Assembly (NCBI GenBank): GCA_032718475.1
Contig: JAUCBJ010009015.1
Location: 1-58,475, forward strand
Source of the DNA: Nemertoderma westbladi
Lineage: Eukaryota > Xenacoelomorpha > Nemertodermatida > Nemertodermatidae
Direction: 5' to 3'
DNA length: 58,475 nucleotides
The position numbers and the translations under genes are program-made. Below, one piece after another: positions 20,541-31,381 of this stretch. The notes beneath the pieces were generated by a model. That model was not told the origin of the DNA. It saw only the letters and a program-made list of their open reading frames with translations, and did no database searches. Within the stretch, counting starts at the first letter, position 1, and the number at the start of each line of letters is the position of its first letter.

Positions 20541-20858
20541 GTACAATTATCTATTGCGCGTACTGCTTTTGCTAAAGGCTATCGAGAACAATGGACTCGT
20601 GAATTAATTATTATTCATCGGGTCAGATTGGATAGAGTACCAGCGGTAATGTTTGATATTAAGGACAGCGCTGGTGCTATAATAAATGGTCCATTTTATT
20701 CATACGAACTCCAAAAGGTCCACCCGAGTAGTAATATTTATCTTCCGATTGACAAAAATATTGGCAAACTTAAAGAACGTGTACGCAATGGGAAAAAAGA
20801 ATATTTAGTCAGATTCATTGGATCCAAGAAACAGTTGTGGGTACAGCATATTAAATAA
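20541..20858 (+). pseudogene. Polinton integrase, C-terminal fragment
   Basis: The frame covers the region after the catalytic core: a KGY-x-x-x-WTREL pattern, a segment with GPFYSYELQKV, and a final K-x-EYLVRFIGS block like a chromodomain strand. This is the usual end of Polinton integrases. The catalytic domain is missing because DR copy 1 replaces everything upstream of 20515. No start codon is expected. Confidence 0.75.
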
Positions 20859-21134
20859 GTTTAGGTTTATACTGTATATTAATTCATTGCACGAATAATG
20901 GTCACATATGGACATAATTAATCAATATTAACTCGAATGATATTACTATACTATACTGTAAGTCTAATATCTATAGTTCATTCGCTTTAAATAAAGCCAG
21001 TAAAATATTGATGCCTTGCATATACTGTAGAAGCAATGAACGTGACGACAGATGTCTATAATTTAACATTATACTGTATGTACAAAGGAGTCAAGTAAAG
21101 AGAGAGAGAGAGAGCTTAAATAATAATAATAATA

Positions 21135-21785
21135 ATGGCCATAGATACATATATCACTCTAGTTTCAGATAGCTCATTAAACACATACCCCAATAATAGC
21201 CCTAGCGAGTTTACTGTTGATTTAGCCGAAGAATTATATATTGGTCCAAATGCTAAAATTGGGCTTGCCGAGATTCAATACCAAGCAACGTACAGCAATA
21301 TTACTCTGCAAACTCAAATCTCGCTGTCAATTGGGGTAGATGCAAAAGATGCAAAATTATACAGTTTATTTCCTGGTATGCATAGCTTTATTCAAGTCAT
21401 TATTGATGATATAAATAAACTGTTTAATTCTGAATTGAAATATAAAGATTTCGAATTCATTTTTAATACAAATAATTCTAGAAATAAATTTAAATTTCCT
21501 AAAAAGTTGAAAAAAATACAATTAAGTCTACGTGGTGATTTAATACAAATTCTAGGCTTAAAACAATTATTGGATCAGAATCATACAAGTATTCCGAATT
21601 GGGATATATACAGTACCACTACCGTAGATGAATTATGCAATATAGAACAACCGATATTAATTTTAAATTATAGTGGACCAAAAATTTCAGAAATTGGTAT
21701 TTTACATTTTCCGGATCCAACAAATATTACTCGTAATAAAGATACGATCTTTATATATACAGATATTGGCTCATTCCAAAGTTAA
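21135..21785 (+). pseudogene. Polinton virion-type protein, N-terminal part, split by DR copy 2
   Basis: Starts at ATG 21135 after an AT-rich leader with AATAATAAT. The N-terminus has the pattern YITLVSDSS, YPNNSPSEFTVDL and IGLAEIQY, characteristic of a common Polinton structural-type protein (minor capsid or related; exact role not certain). The frame closes in DR sequence at 21783-21785, soon after a YTDI motif. The matching C-terminal piece lies at 23757-24026, beyond DR copy 2. The gene was therefore broken by that insertion. Confidence 0.7.
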
Positions 21786-21788
21786 GTA

Positions 21789-23506
21789 CGGGACATTCGT
21801 ACACAATTTTGAACTTTGATTGCCTGTACAATGTTATACACAGCACATATGTGCACAAAATTGTGCTTGGATTAAACTTTCGAATATCAGCTTTGATTTT
21901 GCGAAGCTTATGGCGGGAATTAGTCACTTTTGAGAAAACGCCAGCTTGTCCAATTAAGGTAAAGTACGGATTCGTACGAAATAGTTTTTTTAATTTATAA
22001 TTTCAATTCTAAAATTTAGCGAATTGTGCGCAGGTACGGTGTTGAGTTAATGTTTAGGATAAAGCTGTATTATTAAGCTTAAATAAAAATATAAATATAA
22101 GACGAATTGCTGCATTGCTAATTTTTTACAGTGTGGTTTGTGTGGTAAAGTATGGGACATTGCTAAGTAAAGTACGGGACCTGTACGAATTTTATGGTCA
22201 AAGTGGTCTCTTACACTTAAATTAACAGTAATTTCTGGATAATTAGTGATAATAAAGTGCAACTAAGTATTTCCAACCAAGATATGGATGCAAAATGTGG
22301 GGCGACCCACAAATTGACCCGAAGTCTTAGCATATGGGTGCCGTTGAGGAGTTGTCTGTCATCTGTCTAATTTTTGATCGCTAATACTGTATAACTCGGT
22401 CATTTATAGATGAAATTAAACCAAACTTGGTACGTATGAAGTCTGTCAAAAGTTTGGAAATAATCTGAAGTTTAAGGAATCAAAGGTCACATATCAGACA
22501 GTCTGTCTGTTGGTACCGAAATAAGTTTCAAAATTTTGATAAAAACCGAAATAAGTCCGCCAATCATTGATGAAATATAACCAAACTTGTTACACATGTA
22601 GTCTGTGAAAAGTTTAGAATTTCTTTCCATTTTTCTGAAAATGTATCAATTACTGTACTTACCGATCTTCTTATCTGCTAAAAAACTAAATTTTTTGAAA
22701 TTTGTTGTAAAGTACGGGTCTTTACATGCATAAACTCAAAGATTAGTTAATTGAGGAATGATTCTTAGTTCAAATACAAACTTCTATGCTTCCCCCTACT
22801 ATCACCCTAAAGCATTATAACACTCCTGCCCTCCAGGTTTCATATATTACATTAATACAGTGCACTAAAATGTAATCGCCATTATAATGGTAAAGTATGG
22901 GACAATTTTCAATTGGCCGTTATCATGTTTCTGAGGGAGTAGATTATGAAACTACAGGTAATTGTTTCTTAAGATGACGCAACACAAACGTGCTTTGCAT
23001 TCTACTGGGTGATTGGGCTGAGTTAGACTACTTCTCTGTGTATAAATTAAAAATTTCACTATTTTTTGGTAAAGTATGGGACTTTACATGCATAAACCCA
23101 AGGATTTCTTGACTGAGGAATGATTCTCAGTTCAAATATAGACTCCTATTCTTACGGCCGACTATGACCTTAGAGTATTATAACACTCATGGCTTCACAT
23201 ATTACATTAATACAGTGCACTAATATAATCGCCATTTTGATGGTAAAGTATGGGACAATTTTCAATTGGCCGCCATGATATTTCTGAGGGAGTGAAGATG
23301 AAACTAATTGTTTTATACGATGACGCAACACAAGCGTGCTTTACATTCCACTGGGTGATTAGGCTGAGTTACATTTCTGTGAATAAACTAAAAATTTCAC
23401 TATTTTAGGTAAAGTATGGGACATCACAATATTAACTTTATCGATTTCATTACAGAGGAACGAAACACTGGTGAAATTAAATAAAACCAAAAAAATTCGA
23501 AAATTG
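21789..23506 (+). repeat. Direct repeat DR, copy 2 (~1.72 kb)
   Basis: Second copy of 18796-20514, differing by a few substitutions and a one-base change in a T run. It lies between the two halves of a Polinton gene. About 250 bp of unrelated AT-rich DNA (23507-23753) separates it from the second half; this may be the true tail of the repeat, lost from copy 1. Confidence 0.85.
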
Positions 23507-23753
23507 GTTTGTTTTTGATTTGGTACATGCTCAGAAATGTTAATTTATTGGTCATAGGAAGTGCCTACAGGAAACGAAACTTTTGCACACTTTTATTCAC
23601 ATTTTGTGCAGAGCAGGTGCATAATTTGTAATTCGACTATTTTTGATAAACCACCTGTGTTGATACAATTTTTAGCCCTGAATTCATGAAGTACAATAAA
23701 TTTTGACCTAAAATAAGTATAAATTCAAAGCTACATCTCATTTTTAGAAATTA

Positions 23754-24026
23754 GTGGGGAGGTTGACCTTTTCATGGAATGAGCCTATTATTGAAAGCTC
23801 TTTTGTTGGTGACGCTTTAGCTCCGCTCTTAAGAACCTGTCCTTTAACTCAATTAAATAGGAAATATATTAATCACGAATACGAGAGCATTTGCTATTAC
23901 TCATTGTTGAATAAAAAACTAAAAATAATCTTAATTACTTTACGTGATGGTCAAGGTAAATTAATTAATTTCAACAGTGGTTGCACTGTTATAACACTTA
24001 AGTTAATACGCGGTGGTGATGGATGA
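23754..24026 (+). pseudogene. Polinton virion-type protein, C-terminal part
   Basis: Contains SSFVGDALAPLLRTCP and a final RDGQGKLINF block. These are the usual C-terminal features of the family to which 21135-21785 belongs. It ends TGA 24024-24026, overlapping the next ATG (24019). It has no start of its own; the first codons derive from inserted sequence. Confidence 0.7.
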
Positions 24027-24312
24027 ATTCTATGTTAGGCTACCAAGTAACTCCTGTCCAATTGATTTTCCCCGTAATACTAATAGTAATTATCAGATCA
24101 ATTTTCATGGCGCCTTACCTATAAATCCAAACAAAAACTGGGTGGTTGGTATAAAAAGTACATTTTACTTAGCCACGTTACCGTCCATGTATAACAATGT
24201 AGAGAATGTTATTTTATTAAAAAAAGGGAAAAAAAATTTTGAGGATACACTTCCATCCGGTTTGTTCTACAGTATTAATGACATTATAGATTATACAGGT
24301 TTAATATATTGA
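24019..24312 (+). pseudogene. Second Polinton virion-type protein, N-terminal fragment
   Basis: ATG at 24019 lies inside the end of the preceding gene (8-base overlap). The start (EFYVRLPSNS, then FPRNTNSNYQINF and NWVVGIKSTFY) is the same pattern as in 21135-21785, so the two look paralogous. It stops after ~97 residues, far shorter than the family; remaining coding sequence appears in another frame toward 24386. Confidence 0.65.
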
Positions 24313-24625
24313 CCCTTACGGTCAACAAATTGGTGCATTTGGTCCAAACTTAAAACAACATCGATTTCAACATTATCGGAGAGGTATGCAGACAAATCAA
24401 CACGGGGAAGGAATATTTACAGATGCTTTATCTACATTGAAGAAATTTGGAAAGCCATTAGCAAAAAAAGTTTTACAAAAAGCTTTACCATTTACCACAA
24501 AATTTATGAGACAACACGTAATACCAAAAGATAAGCGGGTCTTACATCAGCAGGCTAATACGGTTATAAATAAAGCATTACATAAAATGAAACCATCAAC
24601 AAGATTGGTTGTAGAAAAAGTTTAA
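24309..24625 (+). CDS. Polinton small basic protein (pX-like candidate)
   Basis: The ORF from ATG 24386 is 79 aa; the frame is open from ~24309 and may start earlier. It has a HGEGIF motif, then a lysine-rich amphipathic stretch with LKKFGKPLAKKVL. It lies just upstream of the capsid gene. Small basic glycine-start proteins at this place resemble adenovirus core or minor proteins. Identity is tentative. Confidence 0.45.
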
Positions 24626-24749
24626 AGAGATTTAAAGCGACCGACTAAACCAATGTCTATGAACATACATCATCGCCGTAGTAAAAATAGAAAAATAAAA
24701 AAAGGCAAACTCAAACAATGCAAAAAAAGTATTTTTTAATAATATAAAT

Positions 24750-26000
24750 TATTAGGGAATTAGATTTATTTTCTACACAGCCAATACAAACTGAATTTAA
24801 AGCAAATCATTATGAAACAATTTACCCGGTATCTAATCTCAGATGCGAGTCTCGGGAAGTAACATTTCTTGTACTGCGATCCAATGAATTCTATACGAAA
24901 CTGCAAGATGCATTATTAATTACAAAATGTACTGTACAGTGGGATAGATGGCTTGAAAACTCACACATTTATATGTTGAATTACCCCTCTGGAACTATGT
25001 GGAGTGATATTAAAATAGACCTCAATGAGAAGCAGGTTGAAAATGCAATAACCATTATTTCTACAAGTCGTACTTATCCAATTTACTTTTTACTACATAT
25101 GAAACCAAAAATGGGCTACTGGGGGCAGGCGGCTTTCAACAGCCTTTATCCGAACACAGAAATGAAATTAATCCTGGTGCGCATCCCATTGCCGATGCCT
25201 TTAGTAAACAAATGCAATTTGTAAGTGGATTGATGATTGATTTTGATACTGAAAGTAAAATAATACAACCCGGGTATGATTTAAGAAGGCATTTTAGAAA
25301 AGTATCAAATTCGTTTATTTTTAAAATCACTCCAAACACAAACGCTGTGACAAATCTTCGGTTAGAATTAGATGAAGTAAAGATCCTAATCCTGAGAATG
25401 GAGGTTAATCCGGTAATAGAAAGCAGCCATCTAAAAGGTTTAGAGAGCTATGATATTGAATATCAATTTAAAAAAAAAGAGGTTACTACATTTACTATTC
25501 CTGCGCAAACCACAAATTACACCCAAACAAACATATTTGATGGTAAAAAACCCAAATTAGTTATTATCGGTTTTATATCAAATAATTCATATTCGGGTGA
25601 ATTAACTAGTAATCCGTTGAAATTTGAACACTTTAACCTTAGACGCACGGAACTGATTGTAGACGGTCTTCCAGTAGGTGGTGTAATATACGAGCCTAAT
25701 TTTACAGATGGAACATACATTTTTGAGTATACTCAATTAATGAAGAACATTAATACATATATTAATGGTTATGGAGGTAATAATATAGACCATGAAACCT
25801 ACTTAAGTAATTGTCCCCTCATATCCTGGGACCTAACTGCCGACGGCTATGTTAGGGATCCATAACCATCGATATATACTAACGGACAATTACAATTAAG
25901 ATTTGCCAATCCATTGGTTGAGACCATAAATGTAATCATTTTTAATATTTATGATCAATCATTAAGCTTAAATAGCAGGAAAGAAATACATATCGATTAA
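24750..26000 (+). pseudogene. Polinton major capsid protein, broken
   Basis: The N-terminal piece (to ~25224) starts at a GELDLFSTQPIQTEF motif, the hallmark of the metazoan Polinton capsid (F54H12.2-like) family. It includes an LNEKQV and a YP-x-x-FLLHMKP segment, but is shorter than usual there, which suggests an internal deletion. The frame changes near 25210. The C-terminal piece contains MEVNPVIESSHLKGLE, TFTIPAQT, FEHFNLRRTELIVDG and a final FANPLVETINVI. An in-frame TAA at 25863-25865 splits off the last ~45 codons; the natural end is TAA 25998-26000, two bases before the protease ATG. There is at least one frameshift and one nonsense change. Confidence 0.8.
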
Positions 26001-26002
26001 GT

Positions 26003-26464
26003 ATGTTATCTACAGAGGACCTTGATATGTTTCCAGTGGGTGGTCACTATTTGGGGGCATTTCCATCTAATAAATTACCTAAATTAGATAATAATAATAA
26101 TAATAAGCGAAGAGACTATGGGTTAATAGTAAATACCGATAAAGCGCATCTACATGGTGTTCATTGGGTGGCTATATATATACGAGATAATGAAGCTGAA
26201 TTATTTAATTCGTTTGGTCCAAAATATCCAAACAGATTTATCGAAAAATGGCTTGAGAAAAATTCAACAAGGTGGTGTACTACTCGCAGGCAATTTCAAG
26301 ACCCTAGAAGGACCACATGCGGGTTATACTGTCTTTATTACTTGGTAAATCGAATTCACACAAACCATCCAATGAGAGCGTTTACAAATAATGTGGAAAT
26401 AAATGAAATAATATTATATAAATGGCTTGTTAATTATTATAAAATAAACCAACAAGCGCTGTAA
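26003..26464 (+). CDS. Adenain-like cysteine protease of the Polinton (153 aa)
   Basis: A maturation protease of the adenovirus-protease (C5/Ulp1-like) fold. Visible catalytic positions: His54 (HWVAIY), Gln99 and Cys106 (QDPRRTTCGLYC); the Gln-to-Cys spacing of seven is as in the family. The acidic position of the triad falls in LFNSFG, where Asn69 stands in place of the usual Asp. The ORF is full length, starting at ATG 26003 immediately after the capsid stop. It is the only undamaged core gene of this relic. Whether Asn is functional is not known. Confidence 0.85.
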   Translation: MLSTEDLDMFPVGGHYLGAFPSNKLPKLDNNNNNKRRDYGLIVNTDKAHLHGVHWVAIYIRDNEAELFNSFGPKYPNRFIEKWLEKNSTRWCTTRRQFQDPRRTTCGLYCLYYLVNRIHTNHPMRAFTNNVEINEIILYKWLVNYYKINQQAL

Positions 26465-26508
26465 TTAATCATTTAACTTTTGTTTATCTAAATATATTAT
26501 CAGATAAA

Positions 26509-26808
26509 ATGGATAATATTATTTTTGTCGATTTTCAATATTATACGATAGACAATAAGAAACATCCGATAGTATTTAAAGAATTTGCTATATTCGATTC
26601 TAATTACACCAAAACTAATGTAAAGACGTTTTTAATTAAAGGACCTCCTGATATTAACTTATCGGCATTAGATAAATCCCACGTAAACAATTTACGGGAC
26701 ATGACTTCACATTTACCCTGGGATTACGGTGACATTTCGCAAGATGACTTTAAAAAGTACATGAAGAGACATTTAAAATATAAAAAAAATATATATGTAT
26801 TCGTGTGA
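26509..26808 (+). pseudogene. Unidentified Polinton ORF, 3' end cut by E3
   Basis: ATG 26509, 99 codons. N-terminal NIIFVDFQYY and EFAIFDSN segments, then a conserved-looking LPWDYGDIS block and ending YVFV. The final codon and stop derive from the E3 LTR, which begins TGTGACGGG at 26804, so the natural C-terminus is lost. The N-terminal VDF-Q pattern could belong to an RNase H/exonuclease-like fold, but this is a weak guess. Confidence 0.5.
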
Positions 26809-28115
26809 CGGGATCAGGGGATCCCAACCGGTTTATTGCGTTACGCATCACAGTATTGTTTGTTGAGAAAATAATAGTTTGTTGTTGTTATCACCTTTGA
26901 TGTTGATATAGACTAACTGATATAATATATGTGATAGCACAGTTGACAGATGTAGTGAAAGTCGGATAATGAATGTTATACCGGTATTGACGGTGACGGT
27001 ACGAAAATGTTACCGATCTGCTCTAGAGAATGACTGAGATAACTGAACTGACCGGTATTATGCAATATAATATATATTGGTTATTCCTACGCTACTTTGG
27101 CCTCTCTATCTAGTGGATGCTTTTCTCGTCCCTATTGGCTAATATTCTAATTCTCGGCTCCCACCTCTGTGGGAGTGCTTCCCCCCCCACTGCTGTTACT
27201 TCCCCTCTCGAGGTAGTTTGACCTCTAACCTCTTTTGTGTGTGGCCTTCGGGGCTGTATGTTGTCCCTGTTATTGGGTGTGATACGAGATTAATTGTGAT
27301 AAACCTCGTATCCCCAATATTGCTGAAAAAGGCGCCACTTCCCAACTTTATGGGGATAGTGAGGCGGAATTGAATCCGCTCACACTCCCCCCCATGCTAT
27401 ATTCCCGGTGAGAAGATAGCATCACCTTCGAGTGCGCTTCAATTCCGCTGGAACCTGATCTATTATCGGGTGTGGGATGGAGTTCTCTTACTTGGAGTCG
27501 GTTTTCCAGAACGCTCCCTCTGGGTATGATATCACTACCCTCTCTTGGTGCAACTTCGACCTGTGTTGCACCAAGACATCTGGGGTCTCGGTTCGAGACA
27601 GTTGTGGATTTCTCTCACACAATTTTATCTCCACTCCACTCTAACTCCTCTCTACTTCTCTCTACTTCCACTCTAACTTTCGGACCTCCTTGTCCCTCAC
27701 TCTGCCTCTTACTCCCCCCCCCCCCATTGTAATTGCACCTGCATTCTCTCCACGCGCCTCAACACCACCTCTCGCTATCTCCCCTGCGTTCTATACTCGA
27801 TTCCTACCCACTTTAGCCCATCTACTCCTGACGAGCCTCACCCTCCCCTTCCGTGCCGTCGCACTTAAGAAGTGTCAAGTGTGTAGTGCTGCGTCTAGTC
27901 TCCCGTCCTCCTGTCATAGTCGATTGACCTCCAGTCCCACTAGCTAGTTGGAAAAAGGTTACATGACTATAGTACTTACTTTTGATTATATTGGTTATAT
28001 GATTATATTCTATTCTAATGATTACTACATACGTACATACTAATTGCACTTTTAATTAAATTTGCACTTAGGAGTTCGTATTACTTCGCATGTGGGCCTT
28101 CCAGGCATCCCCACA
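26804..28115 (-). repeat. Candidate 3' LTR of E3 (1312 bp)
   Basis: The borders are TGTG...CACA on the minus strand, it is preceded by a polypurine tract, and the left border coincides with the break in a Polinton ORF. No second copy exists in the window to prove it. The region is pyrimidine-rich on the plus strand and has no supported gene. Confidence 0.55.
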
Positions 28116-28131
28116 TCTCCCCCTTCAAGTC

Positions 28132-30077
28132 CTAGTTCGCCCCTCCTGTCTTTGGGAACCATCTCAGTTCCTTTCCCCTGTCGTCGTCCTGTCTCGGTCG
28201 CTTCCTGATCGTCGCCGCTCCCTTGTTCTTGTCCTCCTTAAGGTTCCTCATTCTTGCCGTCACTTCCTTACTGATTCCCGTCATCGACTCCTTGGGCGCT
28301 GGTGTTATTAGCTCCCGGTATCGCTTCGCGGGTGGCCTTGCTGCTTCCCCCTAGTGGCGTCCCATAAGATCACCTTCATGGCCTGCGGCACATGCTCCGC
28401 CAGGAAGTTTCTGAACTCTCTCCGGTTCTGTGTCGTCCTCCTATCTAAATACCTCTGTGTATTCATCACTCCCACATACGATCCCGCCGTTTATACTTCT
28501 TGATAAGTAAACGGAAGCCTCCGTTTGATGATCTCCAGGTGGGCCTCCTGGTTAATATTAAAGAAACGCCACCGGAATTCCTTGGCCTTCATCTGCTGCC
28601 GCGTCATAACGCCGACATCGGCCCACTCCTCAAAGATCTTAAACTTCTCCTCGTCGTCCATCCAGTCGCACTGGCGTCCGTAGTGCCCCTGGAAGTTGCA
28701 CTTAGAACATTGGTTATGCAACAGTGGACACGCCCCCATCCTATGACTCGACTCGCGGCAGTAGAGGCAACTAGTCCCCTTCTGGAATCGGTACAAGCAG
28801 CTCCTTTCCTGGTGAGTAAGCCTCCCGCAGTAGTCGCAGCCGAGTACAAACGCGTCCCGCCCCAAGTCGTCCTTCGCCCCAAGCAATCTCCTCGGTCTAT
28901 GGAGTCGCTGGTAAGCAAACTTCTGGACATTAATGTCCCTGTCCATGTCTATCTCCTCGTCTCGCCTGGGCATCATCTCTCCGAATACTAGCCGTGGTGC
29001 CGTTCCCGGTTGCTCGCCCAACCTGATGGTGATCCCCGCAAAATCCATCGCTGGTTCCTCATGCACCCTGGCCCGGTTGCCGGGTCAATCCCAGAAGGCC
29101 CTCGCCCCGCTTGCCGGGTCTATCCCAGAAGGCCCTCGCCCCACTGGCCGTCACCACTCTCCCGCCAACCCAGTGGCCGATTCTCCCGATGGGCGGCATC
29201 TCTCCGAACTCGTCGTCATCCTCGTCCTCCTCTGGGAGTGGCTCCAAACCTGGTATCCCGGTGGATCCACTGTGTCCCTTCCCACCTTGGCTTTCGCCCG
29301 TAACTCTCCATCCTTCCAGCTCCCCTGGCCTTCTCTTCGCAAAATCGCCCTCGGTGCCTGCTGGTATGGGCATCCTGATGTCGACTGTTTTGGTGATCCT
29401 TCCGTCCACCCCAATTCTCGCCCTAGAGACTCGCCCGAACTCCCTGATGTCCAGTGTAAATCGTCCAAGGCCGCCTGGGCCTCGAACCTGTAGCCCTCTC
29501 CTCTAGCTTCCGCCTCCCTCCTTTCTCATCTAGCAATTTATTCCAATCGCTTCGCCTCTTGTCTATCCGCCTCTAGCTGCTCCCACCTCTGATACGGTGT
29601 ATCCACCTCCCTGTCTACTAGATATCGGTAGTTGTAGTATACCAACTCGCCCTTCAGCCCCGGGTGGTCTACCAGACCCTCGAAAGCCACTTTGAAGGCT
29701 CTTCTGTAGTTCAGGGGTGATACTGATAGCAGAAATGCCGTTGGCTCTTTTTCGATAACCACGGCCATGAATAGGTTTAATAAACCTATCATTATCCAAT
29801 CCTCCTGCAGGATATATTGCTTCTGATATATCTTTATTGCTCCTCTCCGGAATTGATACACCTCTTGTTTCCCCGGCCTCGCTCCCCACTTCAGTGAGTT
29901 TGCCAACTCCGCTCCATACTCCTCCCTGAATTTACCCCAGTCCATTGGTTTGTGGCATATGAGCCCCATTAGCTGGCCCATCGCCACCGCTCCACAATGG
30001 CCCGTGTTCTCTACTAGTCCCAACCCGGCTGGCCCTGTCATAGTTAAAAAATTATACTTAAATTTTGTAATTTCCAA
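28132..30077 (-). pseudogene. E3 ORF-Z homologue, broken
   Basis: Pieces in order on the minus strand. 30077-29538: a GLVENTGHCGAVAMGQL region that lines up with the middle of E1 ORF-Z. 29409-29059: a P/G/E-rich part. 29066-28491: three CCHC knuckles starting CDYCGRLTHQERSC, CLYCRESSHRMGAC and CSKCNFQGHYGRQC, then FEEWADVG, like WESVADYH of E1. From 28490 other frames carry a long open stretch and a basic tail ending at TAG 28134-28132. Frames change at least three times. One change is explained by a 34-bp tandem duplication at 29079-29146. The 5' end is missing. Confidence 0.7.
29079..29146 (-). repeat. 34-bp tandem duplication that shifts the E3 ORF-Z frame
   Basis: The units 29079-29112 and 29113-29146 share GCCGGGTC(A/T)ATCCCAGAAG. 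Because 34 is not a multiple of three, the duplication shifts the frame by one, which matches the observed change between the 29409-29059 and 29066-28491 frames. Confidence 0.8.
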
Positions 30078-30601
30078 TATAGATTGCCCATGTACATATT
30101 GTAAAGTACCGTATACTGATACTCCTTTCAGCCTTTATGCTTTTCTTTTATAAAACTATACTTAACCCTTTGCTGCTCAGTGTTGTTCCGGAACAACATT
30201 CCTATTATTGGCTCTCCTAATCTCAGAATGGTAATATGTGAAATCTGACATCAACATGTTTCTTGTACCTGGGGATCAGTTTCCTTTGCTTTCCAGAGGG
30301 AAATTTGAACATTGGCTTACATATTGTGAGCCTATGCTTCAATAAGCGGTAATTGAAAAAACATGTGCATTCATATTGTTAAAAAGGACAATTCCCTTTC
30401 ATTTTTCCGTTCCAAAAAATTGAGTAGATAGGAAAATATGTCTAAGATGATTTTCGAATGCTCCAATAGATTGTTAATAGATTTTAACCAAGTGAGTAGT
30501 GTTTTAAAGATTGTTGTCCCACAACAACATTGCCCATTTAAGAAAGCTATAATTACACTGTTATTAGTTTTTATTTCACAATTTCACAGGCACTTTCACA
30601 A

Positions 30602-31012
30602 GAATGCTGCGCAGAGTTCACTCTGTCAAGTACAATGAACACATCTCCAACCAAACTCTATACAGCATTGGAGGTGTTCCATTAATCTTCACTAGCTTGA
30701 CACTTGAACGGAACCGCCTCCACTTTGCAGGACATTGCTTTCGCCGCAATGACCAGCCAGTGCATAACCTTGTGCTTTGGCGCTCTCATGGAGCGAATAA
30801 GCATGGTGGATATGGATAGCCCTAGCCCATGACTTTCTTGAGACGCATCCTAAAGGACACTGGCCTTAAAGATGCAGATGATCTAGCAAATGTCATGGGT
30901 GATAGGGTGTTGTTGCGGCGGAATTTTAACGACAAGCCGGCACAGCATTATTAATATATATGTAATACATATATAATGCAGCTGCAATGCAGCATGCCGA
31001 TCGTAGTAGTAG
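30602..31012 (+). pseudogene. LINE 3' end, copy 1 (C-terminus of ORF2)
   Basis: Encodes the region after the reverse transcriptase of a non-LTR element: VKYNEHISNQTLYSIGG, ERNRLHFAGHCFRR, QPVHNLVLW and (in another frame) a TFLRRILKDTGL segment. It ends in a (GTA)n tail after CATGCCGATCG. It is 5'-truncated, as usual for LINEs. Confidence 0.7.
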
Positions 31013-31019
31013 TAATTCC

Positions 31020-31381
31020 CCTCTGTCAAGTACAATGCACACATCTCCAACCAGACGCAGACACTATATAAAATTGGAGGTGGCTCTCATTGGTTTCCCC
31101 AATCTTGACACTAGAACAAAGCCACCTCCGCTTTACAGGACATTGCTTTCGCAGTGAGGACCAGCCAGTGCATATAACCTTGTGCTTTGGAGGCCTCATG
31201 GAGTGAATATGCATAGTGGACAGCGACTTTCTTGAGACGCATCTTGAAGGACACTGGCTTTGAAGATGCAGATGATCTACTGTAGCAAAAATGTCATGGG
31301 TGATTAGGAGTTGTGGCGACAAAATTTTGTCGACAAGCCGACCCATCATTCTTAATATATATGTAATAAATGTAAAAATAT
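31020..31381 (+). pseudogene. LINE 3' end, copy 2
   Basis: A second truncated copy of the same LINE 3' region (CTCTGTCAAGTACAATGCAC start; FAGHCF- and LVLW-encoding blocks; GTCGACAAGCCG near the end). Frame broken. It abuts the left remnant of hAT copy 2. Confidence 0.7.

Larger units (their letters stand above)
20515..26803 (+). mobile_element. Polinton/Maverick relic (integrated virus-like transposon)
   Basis: A block of plus-strand genes: integrase C-terminus, two related virion-type proteins, a small basic protein, a double-jelly-roll-type major capsid protein and an adenain-like protease. That combination is diagnostic of Polintons. It is truncated left by DR copy 1, interrupted by DR copy 2 at 21789, and cut right by the E3 LTR at 26804. 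DNA polymerase B, packaging ATPase and terminal inverted repeats are not seen. Several genes carry stops or frameshifts, so it is an old, inactive copy. Confidence 0.85.
26804..30160 (-). mobile_element. E3: minus-strand LTR retroelement fragment with ORF-Z
   Basis: On the minus strand: ORF-Z remnants (30077-28132), a purine tract GAAGGGGGAGA (28126-28116), then an LTR starting TGTGGGGATG at 28115 and ending CGTCACA at 26804. The element was inserted into the Polinton. Its gag-pol and 5' LTR are absent; to the right the sequence meets a piggyBac-like end at 30166. Family assignment is by ORF-Z only. Confidence 0.65.

Noticed and set aside
27472-29506. Plus-strand open frames of 85-190 codons in 27.5-29.5 kb
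   Set aside because: They are proline/serine-rich shadows of a pyrimidine-rich LTR and of minus-strand ORF-Z, which has the real zinc-knuckle motifs.
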